Positions 9,074-18,713 of a stretch of 64,000 nt of DNA are shown piece by piece. A program made the position numbers and the translations under genes. The stretch lies in NCBI RefSeq assembly GCF_006740045.1, contig NZ_AP019749.1:3181001-3245000 (forward strand). Direction: 5' to 3'. The stretch comes from Comamonas terrigena NBRC 13299. GTDB taxonomy: Bacteria > Pseudomonadota > Gammaproteobacteria > Burkholderiales > Burkholderiaceae_C. The notes below the pieces were generated by a model, which was not told the origin of the DNA, made no database searches, and was given only the letters and a program-made list of their open reading frames with translations. The stretch's first letter is position 1; every line of letters begins with the position of its first letter.

Positions 9074-12000
9074 ATGCAGCTGCCCACCCTCCGCTCCGGT
9101 CACCGTTTCACCCTCCCCCGCCCCACGGGCAGCGCCGATGCGCTGCTGCTGTCGCGTCTGGCGCAGCGCGAGCGGGCGGCGGGCCGCATCACGGCCATCG
9201 TCACGGCCGATGCGGGCGACGCCCAGCGGCTGATCGACGAGCTGGCGTTCTTTGCCCCCGAGCTGCGCTGCGCCCTGTTTCCGGACTGGGAAACCCTGCC
9301 CTACGACACGTTTTCGCCGCACCAGGACCTGATCAGCGAGCGCCTGGCCACGCTGTGGCGCATCCGCAGCCGCGAGCACGAGACCGGCGCCGACGTGGTG
9401 CTGGTGCCGGCCACCACCGCCCTGTACCGGCTGGCCCCCCCGTCGTTTCTGGCGGGCTACACCTTCCACTTCAAGCAGGGCCAGAAGCTGGACGAGGCCA
9501 AGCTCAAGGCCCAGCTGACGCTGGCCGGCTACCAGCATGTCTCCCAGGTGGTGAGCCACGGCGAATATGCGGTGCGCGGCGGCCTGATCGACCTGTTTCC
9601 CATGGGCTCGCCCGTGCCCTACCGGGTGGATCTGTTCGACAACGAGATCGACTCCATCCGTACCTTCGATCCCGACAGCCAGCGCAGCCTCTACCCCGTG
9701 CCCGAGGTGCGCCTGCTGCCCGGCCGCGAGTTCCCCATGGACGAGGATGCACGCGCCAAGTTCCGCTCGCGCTGGCGCGAGCTGCTGGAGGGCGATCCCA
9801 CGCGCAGCCGCGTCTACAAGGACATGGGCAATGGTGTGGCGACGGCGGGCATCGAGTACTACCTGCCGCTGTTCTTTGACGCCACGGCCACCGTCTTCGA
9901 CTACCTGGGCGGTGACGCCACACTGGTGCTGCACGGCGATCTGGAGCCGGCGTTCCAGCGCTTCTGGACCGACACCAGGGAGCGCTTCCGCCTGGTGCAG
10001 GGCGACCCCGAGCGCCCGGCCCTGCCGCCCGAAACCCTGTTCCTGACGGCCGACCAGTTCTACACCAGCGCCAAGCCCTACCCGCAGCTGGCCTTGCGCC
10101 CGGGGGTGGAAGATGTGGCCGACAGCGCCCTCTTCCAGCAGCTGCCGCCGCTGGCCGTGGTGCGCGGCGCCGAGGAGCCGCTGGCCCGGCTGCAGGCGCA
10201 TATCGCCCACGCGGCACGCCGCGTGCTGGTGCTGGCCGAAAGCGACGGCCGGCGCGAAAGCCTGCTGGACTTTCTGCGGGCCTCCAACGTCAACCCGCCG
10301 GCCTTCGATTCGCTGGCGGAGTTCCAGGCCGACGACAGCGAACGGCTGGGCATTGCCACCTCCAACCTGGCCCAGGGCTTTGCCTGGACGGAGGAAGGCA
10401 TCGACTTCGTCACCGAGACCGAGCTGTTCGAGACCAGCGGCGGCACGCGCCGGCGCAAGAAGCAGGAACAGGTCAGCGATGTCGATGCGCTGATCAAGGA
10501 TCTGTCCGAGCTGAAGGTGGGCGACCCGGTGGTCCATGCCCAGCACGGCATCGGCCGCTACCACGGCCTGGTCAACATGGACGTGGGCCAGAAGAACACC
10601 GATGGTTCGCCCGCGCTGCAGGAGTTTCTGCACCTGGAATATGCCAAGGATGCGGTGCTGTACGTGCCCGTCAGCCAGCTGCACCAGATCAGCCGCTACA
10701 CCGGCGTCACGCCCGAATCCGCGCCGCTGCACAGCCTGGGCAGCGGCCAGTGGGAAAAGGCCAAGCGCAAGGCCGCCGAGCAGGTGCGCGACGCTGCAGC
10801 CGAGCTGCTGAACATCTACGCTCGCCGCGCCGCGCGCCAGGGCCACGCCTTCCGCTACAGCGCCCAGGATTACGAGCAGTTCGCCCAGGACTTCGGCTTT
10901 GAGGAGACGGCCGACCAGAAGGCGGCCATCCACGCCGTGGTGCACGACATGATCAGCCCCCAGCCCATGGACCGCCTGGTCTGCGGCGATGTGGGCTTCG
11001 GCAAGACCGAGGTCGCCCTGCGCGCGGCCTTTGTGGCCGCCATGGGCGGCAAGCAGGTGGCCTTTCTGGCCCCCACCACGCTGCTGGCCGAGCAGCACTA
11101 CCAGACGCTGGTGGACCGCTTCTCCAAATGGCCGGTGAAGGTGGCGGAGATGAGCCGCTTCCGCTCCACCAAGGAGATCAATGCCGCGCTCAAGGGCATC
11201 GAGGACGGGTCGGTGGACATTGTGGTGGGCACGCACAAGCTGCTGTCCGAGAAGACCAAGTTCCAGAACCTGGGCCTGCTGATCATTGACGAGGAGCACC
11301 GCTTCGGCGTGCGCCACAAGGAGGCCATGAAGGCCTTGCGCGCCGAAGTGGATGTGCTGACACTGACCGCCACCCCCATTCCGCGTACCATGGGCATGGC
11401 GCTGGAAGGCCTGCGCGACCTGTCGGTGATTGCCACCGCCCCGCAACGCCGGCTGGCCATCAAGACCTTTGTGCGTTCCGAGAGCAACGGCGTGATCCGC
11501 GAGGCGGTGCTGCGCGAGCTCAAGCGCGGCGGCCAGGTGTACTTTCTGCACAACGAAGTGGAGACCATCGAGAACCGCCGCCAGAAGCTGGAGGAAATCC
11601 TGCCCGAGGCGCGCATTGCCGTGGCCCACGGCCAGATGCCCGAGCGCGAACTGGAGCGCGTGATGCGCGACTTCGTGGCCCAGCGCTTCAACATCCTGCT
11701 GTGCTCGACCATCATCGAGACCGGCATCGACGTGCCCACGGCCAACACCATCGTCATCAGCCGCGCCGACAAGTTCGGCCTGGCCCAGCTGCACCAGCTG
11801 CGCGGGCGCGTGGGCCGCAGCCACCACCAGGCCTATGCCTATCTGATGGTGCCGGACATCGAGAGCCTGACCAAGCAGGCCGAGCAGCGGCTGGACGCCA
11901 TCCAGCAGATGGAGGAGCTGGGCAGCGGCTTCTACCTGGCGATGCACGATCTGGAAATCCGCGGCGCCGGCGAGGTGCTGGGCGAGAACCAGAGCGGCAA

Positions 12001-12565
12001 CATGATGGAGATCGGTTTCCAGCTCTACAACGAGATGCTGGCCGAAGCCGTGCGCAGCCTGAAGAACGGCAAGGAGCCCGATCTGCTGTCGCCGCTGTCG
12101 GCCTCCACCGACATCAATCTGCATGCCCCGGCGCTGCTGCCCAATGACTACTGCGGCGATGTGCACCTGCGCCTGTCGTTCTACAAGAAGCTGGCCACGG
12201 CCAGGACCAGCGACCAGATCGACAACCTGCTGGAAGAGATCGTGGACCGCTTCGGCAAGCTGCCGCCGCAGGCCCAGACGCTGATCGACACCCACCGCCT
12301 GCGCGTGCTCTCCGAGCCCTATGGCGTGCTCAAGGTCGATGCCGCACCGGGCGTGATCAGCATCACCTTCAAGCCGAACCCGCCCATCGATCCGATGCAG
12401 ATCATCCACCTGATCCAGAAGAACAAGCACATCAAGCTGGCGGGCAACGACAAGCTGCGCATCGAACGCGCGCTGGAAGACCCCAAGGCCCGCGCCCAGA
12501 TGGTGCGCGATGTGCTGAAAAGTCTGGGACAACCGTTGCGCGCGGAAACACCCGCCACGGCCTGA
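9074..12565 (+). CDS. mfd: Transcription-repair coupling factor Mfd
   Basis: Removes RNA polymerase stalled at DNA lesions and recruits UvrAB. The 1163-residue length matches the family. In order: a UvrB-like N-terminal module (LFPDWETLPYDTFSPH; VRGGLIDLFP), the RNA polymerase-interaction domain starting at GDPVVHAQHGIGRY, a RecG-like helicase with Walker A GDVGFGKTEV near residue 640 and IIDEEHRFG, motif VI-like HQLRGRVGRS, and the C-terminal TRCF domain. The ATG at 9074 follows the family N-terminus; the frame stays open well upstream, opposite ispD, but is not coding there. Confidence 0.96.
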   Translation: MQLPTLRSGHRFTLPRPTGSADALLLSRLAQRERAAGRITAIVTADAGDAQRLIDELAFFAPELRCALFPDWETLPYDTFSPHQDLISERLATLWRIRSREHETGADVVLVPATTALYRLAPPSFLAGYTFHFKQGQKLDEAKLKAQLTLAGYQHVSQVVSHGEYAVRGGLIDLFPMGSPVPYRVDLFDNEIDSIRTFDPDSQRSLYPVPEVRLLPGREFPMDEDARAKFRSRWRELLEGDPTRSRVYKDMGNGVATAGIEYYLPLFFDATATVFDYLGGDATLVLHGDLEPAFQRFWTDTRERFRLVQGDPERPALPPETLFLTADQFYTSAKPYPQLALRPGVEDVADSALFQQLPPLAVVRGAEEPLARLQAHIAHAARRVLVLAESDGRRESLLDFLRASNVNPPAFDSLAEFQADDSERLGIATSNLAQGFAWTEEGIDFVTETELFETSGGTRRRKKQEQVSDVDALIKDLSELKVGDPVVHAQHGIGRYHGLVNMDVGQKNTDGSPALQEFLHLEYAKDAVLYVPVSQLHQISRYTGVTPESAPLHSLGSGQWEKAKRKAAEQVRDAAAELLNIYARRAARQGHAFRYSAQDYEQFAQDFGFEETADQKAAIHAVVHDMISPQPMDRLVCGDVGFGKTEVALRAAFVAAMGGKQVAFLAPTTLLAEQHYQTLVDRFSKWPVKVAEMSRFRSTKEINAALKGIEDGSVDIVVGTHKLLSEKTKFQNLGLLIIDEEHRFGVRHKEAMKALRAEVDVLTLTATPIPRTMGMALEGLRDLSVIATAPQRRLAIKTFVRSESNGVIREAVLRELKRGGQVYFLHNEVETIENRRQKLEEILPEARIAVAHGQMPERELERVMRDFVAQRFNILLCSTIIETGIDVPTANTIVISRADKFGLAQLHQLRGRVGRSHHQAYAYLMVPDIESLTKQAEQRLDAIQQMEELGSGFYLAMHDLEIRGAGEVLGENQSGNMMEIGFQLYNEMLAEAVRSLKNGKEPDLLSPLSASTDINLHAPALLPNDYCGDVHLRLSFYKKLATARTSDQIDNLLEEIVDRFGKLPPQAQTLIDTHRLRVLSEPYGVLKVDAAPGVISITFKPNPPIDPMQIIHLIQKNKHIKLAGNDKLRIERALEDPKARAQMVRDVLKSLGQPLRAETPATA

Positions 12566-12599
12566 AGCTGGTCATACTGCTCGCAGGAGGTAGTCCCCC

Positions 12600-13307
12600 A
12601 TGCTGCAAGCCTTGCTGGAAGCGGCCTTTGCCCTGGTGGCACTGGGGGTGGCGCTGTCCATGCGCCCCTGGCGCCTGCTGGTCGACCGCACGCTGCCGGG
12701 GCGCTATGCCACGCCCCAGGACGTGCCGCGCATCGCTTCGCCGCTGTGGACGCCGCTGCTGGCCACGCTGGTGATCCTGCCCTGGCTGTGGGCCATGCCC
12801 ACGCTGCACAAGATGCCGCTGCAGCTGCAGTGGTCCGGCGCCTGCCTGGTGGTGCTGACCCTGGGCTGGCCGCTGGCCATGCCCACGCTGGCCCTGGTGG
12901 GGGTGATCGCCTGCCTGCTGTCGCCCGGGCTGGCCGGGCACGAGGCGCTGCGCCTCATCGTCTGGCACGGCATGCTGCCGGCCACGCTAGGCATGCTCTG
13001 GGGCGTGCTGCTGCGCCAGTGGTTGGGCACCAAGGTGTTTGTCTACCTGTTCGGGCGCTGCTTCATGGGCACCGTGTTCAGCCTGTTTGCTGCCAGCGTG
13101 CTGGCGAGCGCCACCGGCCAGCCGCTGCCGGGGGTCAACGAGGACCTGTCCCACATCGCCCACTGGCTGATGGCCTGGGGCGATGCCGTGGTCACCGGCA
13201 TGATCTGCTCGGTCTGCGTGGCCTACCGTCCGGACTGGCTGGCCACCTGGTCCGACCGCCTGTACCTCTACGAGCAGGTGGCCGAGAAGCACGACCGCTC
13301 CGCCTGA
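12600..13307 (+). CDS. Multi-pass membrane protein, possibly CbiM-like energy-coupling permease
   Basis: A 235-residue protein with about six hydrophobic helices and very little soluble sequence. AGGAGG precedes the ATG. The combination of a GTKVFVYLFGRCF-type loop, WLMAWGDAVVTGM near the C-terminus and a closing VAYRPDWL segment recalls proteins annotated as energy-coupling factor (CbiM-like) permeases in related bacteria, but I see no ATPase or substrate partner nearby, so transport function is an inference. It follows mfd by 34 bases and could be read from its transcript. Confidence 0.7.
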   Translation: MLQALLEAAFALVALGVALSMRPWRLLVDRTLPGRYATPQDVPRIASPLWTPLLATLVILPWLWAMPTLHKMPLQLQWSGACLVVLTLGWPLAMPTLALVGVIACLLSPGLAGHEALRLIVWHGMLPATLGMLWGVLLRQWLGTKVFVYLFGRCFMGTVFSLFAASVLASATGQPLPGVNEDLSHIAHWLMAWGDAVVTGMICSVCVAYRPDWLATWSDRLYLYEQVAEKHDRSA

Positions 13308-13596
13308 GCTGGCCTGCCGGCGCCCGCCACGCACGCGGTCGCTGAGCCGACCGTCCATCCGCCCCCTTCCACCGGCGCTGTGCGCAACCGGCGGCCGGCC
13401 TCTTACCGCTGGCGCCCCCTCCGGCTTTCCCCTCTTTCGCGGTGCGGGGCGCGGCATTGAAATTGCTTGGGTGCAGCAGGCCACGGTCCATGCGATTCCG
13501 CCGTGACGCCATTCCACCGTGACGCCGCGGCACCACCGCCACTCCACCGCTTTGCAGGTCCCGGCCTGTGCAGCGCCCATCCGAGCAAGGGGTTTC
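13308..13596. other. Intergenic region upstream of the Bug receptor
   Basis: 289 bases without a convincing gene. It contains two imperfect copies of ATTCC(A/G)CCGTGACGCC near 13,494-13,525 that might be part of a control region. No clear promoter could be fixed. Confidence 0.4.
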
Positions 13597-14631
13597 ATGT
13601 CTGTACTGCATCTCCGCCATCTCCCGCGCCATTCCCTGGGTCTCTCCACGCGCCATGCCCCGCGCCTGCTCTGTCTGCTGGCCTGCAGCGCCGCCGTGTG
13701 GGGTGCCGGCTGCCCTGCCGCCCAGGCCCAGGGCAGCTACCCCGAACGCCCTGTCAAGGTGATGGTGGCCCTGCCCGCCGGCGGCAGCGCGGACATGATT
13801 GCCCGCGTGGTCGGCCAGAAGCTGGCGGCCGAGCTGGGCCAGCCGTTCATCGTCGAGAACAAGCCCGGGGCCTCCGGCCAGATCGGCACGCCCCAGGTGG
13901 CGCGCGCGCCGGCCGACGGCTACCAGTTGATGGTCTCGCCAGCCTCGTTTCTCACCACCAACAAGAGCATCTTCAAATCCCTGCCTTATGACCCGGAGGC
14001 CGACTTCGCCCCGGTGGCCCAGCTGGTCAACCAGCCCATGGTGCTGGTGGTCAAGGACAGGCAGAAGTTTCCCAGCGTCGCCGCCGTGGTGGCCGCCGCC
14101 AAGGCCGCACCCGGCAAGCTGACCTATGCCAGCTCGGGCGACGGCAGCCCCCAGCATCTGGCGGCGCTGATGTTCAGCACCCGCACCCATGCCGACATGC
14201 TGCACGTACCCTACAAGGGCGGCGCACCGGCGATCAACGACACGCTGGCCGGCAATGTGGACATGCTGTTTGCGGTGCTGCCCGAGGCCCTGCCCCACAT
14301 CCAGTCCGGCAAGCTGCACGCCCTGGGACTGATGAGCCCGCAGCGCAGCAAGATGCTGGCCGGCACGCCCACCATGGCCGAGAGCGGCTTTGCCAACCTG
14401 AACCTGTCGGCCTGGGTGGGCCTGTTTGCCCCGGCCAGGACACCGCAGCCGGTGATTGCCCAGCTCAACCGCGCCGTGCACAAGGTACTGCAGGGCGAGG
14501 TGGTGGCCAAGCTGGGGGACAGTGGCATGGAAGTGGCGCCCGGCACACCGGAGCAGCTGAAGCAGACCGTCCACCAGGACATCCTGCTGCATGCCGAGCT
14601 GGTGAAGGCCGCTGGCCTGGTGCCGCAGTGA
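13597..14631 (+). CDS. Bug/TctC family tripartite tricarboxylate transporter receptor
   Basis: Periplasmic solute-binding protein of the Bug family, which is hugely expanded in Burkholderiales. The 344-residue precursor has a long signal region ending near AQAQGSYPERPVK. Family signatures are VALPAGGSADMIAR, VENKPGASGQIG, LPYDPEADFAPVAQL, GSPQHLAALMF and VPYKGGAPAINDTLAG. The ligand is not predictable; Bug proteins bind carboxylates and amides among others. No TctA/TctB membrane genes are adjacent, as is usual for orphan Bug receptors. AAGGGG upstream supports the ATG at 13597. Confidence 0.9.
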   Translation: MSVLHLRHLPRHSLGLSTRHAPRLLCLLACSAAVWGAGCPAAQAQGSYPERPVKVMVALPAGGSADMIARVVGQKLAAELGQPFIVENKPGASGQIGTPQVARAPADGYQLMVSPASFLTTNKSIFKSLPYDPEADFAPVAQLVNQPMVLVVKDRQKFPSVAAVVAAAKAAPGKLTYASSGDGSPQHLAALMFSTRTHADMLHVPYKGGAPAINDTLAGNVDMLFAVLPEALPHIQSGKLHALGLMSPQRSKMLAGTPTMAESGFANLNLSAWVGLFAPARTPQPVIAQLNRAVHKVLQGEVVAKLGDSGMEVAPGTPEQLKQTVHQDILLHAELVKAAGLVPQ

Positions 14632-14763
14632 GCGCTGCCCGCAGCGGCAGTGCCGGATACGCCGTGACACCGCAGATTCCCCGGCGTACGGGGATAATGC
14701 GGCCTGCGCAGCCGCGCCCGGCGCGGCCTGCTCCTCCTTCTACCCCCCTCGACTTGAGCTGCC

Positions 14764-15477
14764 ATGAGCGTTGCCACCGAATTTGCCCCCGGCCTGACAA
14801 TCCAGAACATCACCGCCCCCCAGAAGCTCAGCGCCTACAAGCTGATCGCGTTCGACATGGATTCCACGCTGATCACCATCGAGTGCATCGACGAGATCGC
14901 CGACGCCACGGGCAAGAAGGCCGAGGTGGCGGCCATCACCGAAGCCACGATGCGCGGCGAGATCACCGACTTCAAGGACAGCCTGCGCCAGCGCGTGGGC
15001 AAGCTCGCCGGGGTCACCCAGGCCGACATGGCCCGCGTGCTGGCCGAGCGCCTGCAGCTGTCGCCCGGTGCGCACACCCTGGTCAAGGCCGCCCAGAACG
15101 CCGGCCTGAAGGTGCTGCTGGTCTCCGGCGGCTTCACCTACTTTGCCGAGCATGTGCGCGACCTGCTGCAGATCGACTTTGTGCGCGCCAATGTGCTGGA
15201 GATGGACAACGGCGTGCTGACCGGCGGCCTGGTGGACCAGCCCTGGGGCGATATCTGCGACGGCGCCGAAAAGCGCCGCACGCTGCTGGAGGTGGCCAGC
15301 CTGCTGGGCATCGATGCCGCCCAGTGCATCGCCGTGGGCGATGGCAGCAACGACATTCCGATGATGCAGGCGGCCGGTCTGTCCGTGGCCTACCACGCCA
15401 AGCCCCGCGTGCGCGCGGAGGCCAAGGTGTGCATCAACCTGGGCGGTCTGGACCGCCTGCTGGAAGTGCTGCAGTAA
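14764..15477 (+). CDS. serB: Phosphoserine phosphatase
   Basis: Last step of serine synthesis: phosphoserine to serine plus phosphate, cytoplasmic HAD enzyme of 237 residues. The nucleophile motif FDMDSTL has Asp31 and Asp33, motif II is VSGGF, and motif III/IV is VGDGSNDIPMM. The family Glu (IECIDEIAD) is present. It lacks the N-terminal ACT domain of some SerB proteins, as in most short forms. It is convergent with the phosphoribosyltransferase gene. Confidence 0.94.
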   Translation: MSVATEFAPGLTIQNITAPQKLSAYKLIAFDMDSTLITIECIDEIADATGKKAEVAAITEATMRGEITDFKDSLRQRVGKLAGVTQADMARVLAERLQLSPGAHTLVKAAQNAGLKVLLVSGGFTYFAEHVRDLLQIDFVRANVLEMDNGVLTGGLVDQPWGDICDGAEKRRTLLEVASLLGIDAAQCIAVGDGSNDIPMMQAAGLSVAYHAKPRVRAEAKVCINLGGLDRLLEVLQ

Positions 15478-15688
15478 GCAGCCCTGCGGCCTGCACCACG
15501 GCGCGCACGGCCGCATGCACTGTCACACGGTGCAGCGCATCCGGCATAGCATCTGACACGACGGCAGACACCCTGATGGGTTCGCCGTGGTGCATGGTGA
15601 GGCCACGATGGCGGCGGCCACGGCCCAGCAGCCCCGGCGCCAACCGAGGTCCTGCCCACGACCAGCCCGAACGGCTCGGAACGAGCGC

Positions 15689-16420
15689 TTACAGCGTGCC
15701 TGCCATCGGCTGCCAGCGCCCGTCGCCTGCGGCTTCGAACATGGGGATGTGGCCCACCGCCCGCACGCGCTGGTCCCAGCCCGCGCCCAGTTCGCCCACC
15801 ACCGCACGCCAGGCATGGCCTTCGCTCAGCAGCACGGTCAAGCCCACCACCTCGGCGCCGGCGCGCTCCAGCAGGCGCACGGCCGACAGCGCGCTGACAC
15901 CGGTGTTGATGACATCGTCCACCAGCACCACGCGCTTGCCGCGCACCCGCGCCACCAGGGCCGGGTCCAGGTAGACGCGCTTGCCCTGTGTGCTGGTGGA
16001 CGAGGTGGCGGCTTCGCTCAGCGCCTCGTCGTACCAGAACTTGCGCGAGTGGCCCAACGCCACGTAGTCGGCCAGCCCCAGGCCGCGCGCCACCAAGCGG
16101 GCGTAGTCCAGGCCCATGGTGGGCACGGCGGCAATCACCTCGGGCTGCAGGCTGGCAGCGGCGGCCGTCACCAGCGGGGCCAGCGCGTCTTCCACCGCGA
16201 ACGGGGTCTGGTTGCTCATCAGCAGCGCAATCGCCTTGTCGCCGCCGGGCAGCACGCGCAGCGGCAGCTCCAGGGCGCTGCCGCCTTGCAGCGCCACGGT
16301 GAAGGTGCCGGAAAAAGTGGGCCCCGCCGGCGGCAGTGCACGCGCTTGGGCGGCGGTGTACCAGCGGGCGGCGTAGGGGGTCAACAGGTCTGTGTTCGAC
16401 ATACTCATGTTCATCGTCAT
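15689..16420 (-). CDS. Phosphoribosyltransferase (orotate PRTase-like)
   Basis: A type I phosphoribosyltransferase of about 240 residues. The PRPP-binding signature is VVLVDDVINTGVSAL, preceded by a catalytic-loop region rich in Ser/Thr (EAATSSTSTQGK). The substrate base cannot be read from sequence; a purine or pyrimidine salvage role fits the adjacent BMP-type nucleoside receptor gene upstream on the same strand (about 65 bases away). Four in-frame ATG codons stack at 16402, 16408, 16414 and 16420 and no strong Shine-Dalgarno decides among them; I give the longest. Confidence 0.82.
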   Translation of the reverse strand: MTMNMSMSNTDLLTPYAARWYTAAQARALPPAGPTFSGTFTVALQGGSALELPLRVLPGGDKAIALLMSNQTPFAVEDALAPLVTAAAASLQPEVIAAVPTMGLDYARLVARGLGLADYVALGHSRKFWYDEALSEAATSSTSTQGKRVYLDPALVARVRGKRVVLVDDVINTGVSALSAVRLLERAGAEVVGLTVLLSEGHAWRAVVGELGAGWDQRVRAVGHIPMFEAAGDGRWQPMAGTL

Positions 16421-16485
16421 CCATGGCGGTGCACCGCCGCCCGGGAGGCCGCAGCGTTCCCGGGCGATCGGTGGTGCCGCACGGT

Positions 16486-17562
16486 TTACTGCGGCATGGC
16501 GCCGATCACGCCCTGCACCAGAAAGTTCATCTTCAGCTTGTCGGCGTCGGGCATGTCGCCGGCCTTGCTGCGTTCCTTGCCCGCCTGGTCGCGCAGCGGA
16601 CCGTGGAACACCGGGCGCTTGCCCGAGACGATGTCCTTGCCGCGCTGCTCCACCGCAGCGCGCACCTTGGCCGGCAGGTTCTTGCTGAAGTGGTCGTAAT
16701 GGATGGCGCCGTCCTTCATGCCGATCCAGACGTTGCCGGGCTTCCAGGTGCCGGCCATCACATCGGCCACGACCTTGCTGTAGTAGATGCTCCAGTCCAG
16801 GCGGGCGGCGGCCATCTGGGCATCGCCGCCCCACTGGGCCATGTCGGTGTCCCAGCCAAAGCCCACCTTGCCGGCTTCCTTGGCCACCTGCAAGGGGGCC
16901 GCCGAGTCGGTGTTCTGCATCAGCACGTCCACGCCCTGGTTCAGCAGGGTCTTGGCGGCTTCGGCTTCCTTGGGCGGGTCATACCAGGTGTTGACCCACA
17001 GGATGCGGGTCTGGATCGTGGGATTCACCTCCTGGGCGCACAGGGTGAAGGCATTGATGTTGCGCACGATCTCCGGGATCGGATGCGGCGCGACCACCCC
17101 GATGGTCTGGGTCTTGGACAGGTGCCCGGCAATCGTGCCGTTCAGGCAGGCGCCCTCGTAGGTGCGGATGTCGTAGATGCCCAGATTCGGGCCGGTCTTG
17201 TAGCCCGTGGCGTGTTCGAAAGCCACCTTGGGAAAGTCGCGGGACACGCGCTCCATGCCGTTCATGAAGCCGAAGGCACCGCCAAAGATCACCTTGGCAC
17301 CCTGTGCGGCCAAATCGCGGGTCACGCGCTCAGCGTCGTTTTCGGCCACGTTTTCGACAAAGATGGTTTCGATCTTGTTGCCGAACTTTTTCTGCACTTC
17401 CTGGCGCGCCAGTTCGTGGGCATAGGACCAGCCAGCGCCGCTGGCGGGGCCGATGTAGAGGAAGCCGACCTTCATGGGGTCGGCCGCATGGGCCGTGGCC
17501 AGGGCGGTGGCGCAGCCCAGGGCAGCAGCCAGGGGGGTGAGGAGATGGCGGGGAGAGCGCAT
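16486..17562 (-). CDS. BMP family ABC transporter substrate-binding protein
   Basis: Periplasmic binding protein of the Bmp/PnrA-like family, whose known members bind nucleosides or related purine compounds. The 358-residue precursor has a signal peptide ending at TAHAADPMK. Family segments include KVGFLYIGPASGAGWSYAHE, IFGGAFGFMNGM, GIYDIRTYEGACLNG and VGFGWDTDMAQWG. No lipobox Cys is present. The ABC and permease genes are not adjacent on this side; the phosphoribosyltransferase downstream may be co-transcribed, which would suit uptake followed by salvage. Confidence 0.9.
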   Translation of the reverse strand: MRSPRHLLTPLAAALGCATALATAHAADPMKVGFLYIGPASGAGWSYAHELARQEVQKKFGNKIETIFVENVAENDAERVTRDLAAQGAKVIFGGAFGFMNGMERVSRDFPKVAFEHATGYKTGPNLGIYDIRTYEGACLNGTIAGHLSKTQTIGVVAPHPIPEIVRNINAFTLCAQEVNPTIQTRILWVNTWYDPPKEAEAAKTLLNQGVDVLMQNTDSAAPLQVAKEAGKVGFGWDTDMAQWGGDAQMAAARLDWSIYYSKVVADVMAGTWKPGNVWIGMKDGAIHYDHFSKNLPAKVRAAVEQRGKDIVSGKRPVFHGPLRDQAGKERSKAGDMPDADKLKMNFLVQGVIGAMPQ

Positions 17563-18075
17563 GGCAGTGTTCTTCGGAAAGGGGAAATGAACCGGAACCC
17601 GGCAGCCGTGGCGCGTGCTGCGCGCCATGCCGGGCACCTCTTGCACTTGCAACTTGCGTGCCACGGAGATCGGCGGAGCCGGCAGCCTCTGCACTCGACC
17701 GAATGCTTCCTTTTCAAGAGCATCCGGCAGACTTATCGCAGGCCTTTCGACGTATTCTTGTGGTGTACCGCGGCAAGCGCAGCGGTACCTGTCCGCCCGT
17801 GCCGTGCACGGCACGCCCCCGGTTTATCCCTGCATTCACCCCGGTGGGGCGCCGCAGGGCCTCCAAGAGTTCCTACAATAGCTGCTGCAGCCCCATAACG
17901 TCACACAACCAGCGGCTGCCCTGGTGTCCTCCCCCGTTCGTTGCCAACGGTTGCACGGAGGATCGCTTGGAATCCCCTCCTCCACCCCTACATACATACC
18001 AGGTCGGCGCCGCCATGGCGTTGCGGCCTGGCGGGCCTGTCCGCCCTGTATGACAACCATGATTGGATACTTTCT
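17563..18075. other. Long divergent intergenic region
   Basis: 513 bases between the BMP receptor gene and the Ala-rich protein gene. I see no coding sequence. Local inverted repeats occur around 17,797-17,815 (CCGTGCACGG core). It must hold the promoters of both divergent genes. No riboswitch class could be recognised. Confidence 0.4.
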
Positions 18076-18564
18076 GTGAAGACTTCGTACCGTGCCACTG
18101 CCTCCGTGATTGCCCTGGCAATCGCATCGCTGACCGTGCCTTCGCTGGCCCAGGCCAAGCGCATGGGCGGTGGCAAGACCGTGCGTCCCGCCTCCATCGG
18201 CTCGGCCCCCGCCAAGCCAGCCACACCCGCCGCCCCCACGGCTGCGGCCAAGCCTGCCACCCCGGCAGCCGCCACGCCTGCGGCCGCCACCGCCGCAGCA
18301 CCCGCTGCAGCCGCCGCACCGGCCCGCGCCGGCTCCGGCATGATGGGCACCATGGCGGGTGCCGCCGTGGGCGCCGTGGCCGGCACCATGGCCGGGAGCG
18401 CCATTGCCGGAGCCATGAGCGGCCCGTCGGCCGACAAGGATGCCGAAGCCAAGGCCAAGGCTGCTGCCGACGCCAAGGCCGCCGACGCCGAAGCCGCTGC
18501 CCTGCAAAAGCAGCTGGACGAAGCCAAGGCCAAGGCTGCCGCTGCCCACGCCGCTGCCAAGTAA
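18076..18564 (+). CDS. Ala-rich secreted protein with Tim44-type N-terminus
   Basis: A 162-residue protein that starts with GTG at 18076 and has a signal peptide ending at LAQAKRMGGGK. The mature protein is mostly Ala, Pro, Thr and Lys, then a Gly/Ala-rich hydrophobic stretch (MMGTMAGAAVGAVAGTMAGS), then an Ala/Lys/Glu helix likely to form a coiled coil. The AKRMGGGK mature start is like that of bacterial Tim44-domain membrane proteins, but the Tim44 domain itself is absent. Function unknown; an envelope location is inferred. The upstream in-frame ATG at 17941 is rejected because it would bury the signal peptide. Confidence 0.7.
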   Translation: MKTSYRATASVIALAIASLTVPSLAQAKRMGGGKTVRPASIGSAPAKPATPAAPTAAAKPATPAAATPAAATAAAPAAAAAPARAGSGMMGTMAGAAVGAVAGTMAGSAIAGAMSGPSADKDAEAKAKAAADAKAADAEAAALQKQLDEAKAKAAAAHAAAK

Positions 18565-18613
18565 AGCACTGCGCGCAAGCCGTCCTTCAGCCGTGCAGGC
18601 GGAAGGGACCGGA

Positions 18614-18651
18614 CACAACGCCCCGTTGGCTGACGCCGCGGGGCGTTGTGC
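18614..18651. terminator. Hairpin downstream of the Ala-rich gene
   Basis: An 11-bp perfect stem CACAACGCCCC/GGGGCGTTGTG with a 16-base loop between convergent genes. There is no T tract, so it is a weak or rho-assisted terminator at best. Confidence 0.5.
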
Positions 18652-18713
18652 ATGGTGGGCAGCCCTGGGCGGTGTGGTACCGCCCCGGGCTGCGGGGCAG
18701 CAGAGTCACTCGG

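Noticed and set aside
8990..12532. A 1180-codon open frame opposite mfd
   Set aside because: The plus-strand frame is unmistakably Mfd from end to end; the reverse frame is a codon-bias artefact.
17563..18075. A riboswitch upstream of the BMP receptor gene
   Set aside because: No known purine or other riboswitch core could be recognised; only simple inverted repeats.
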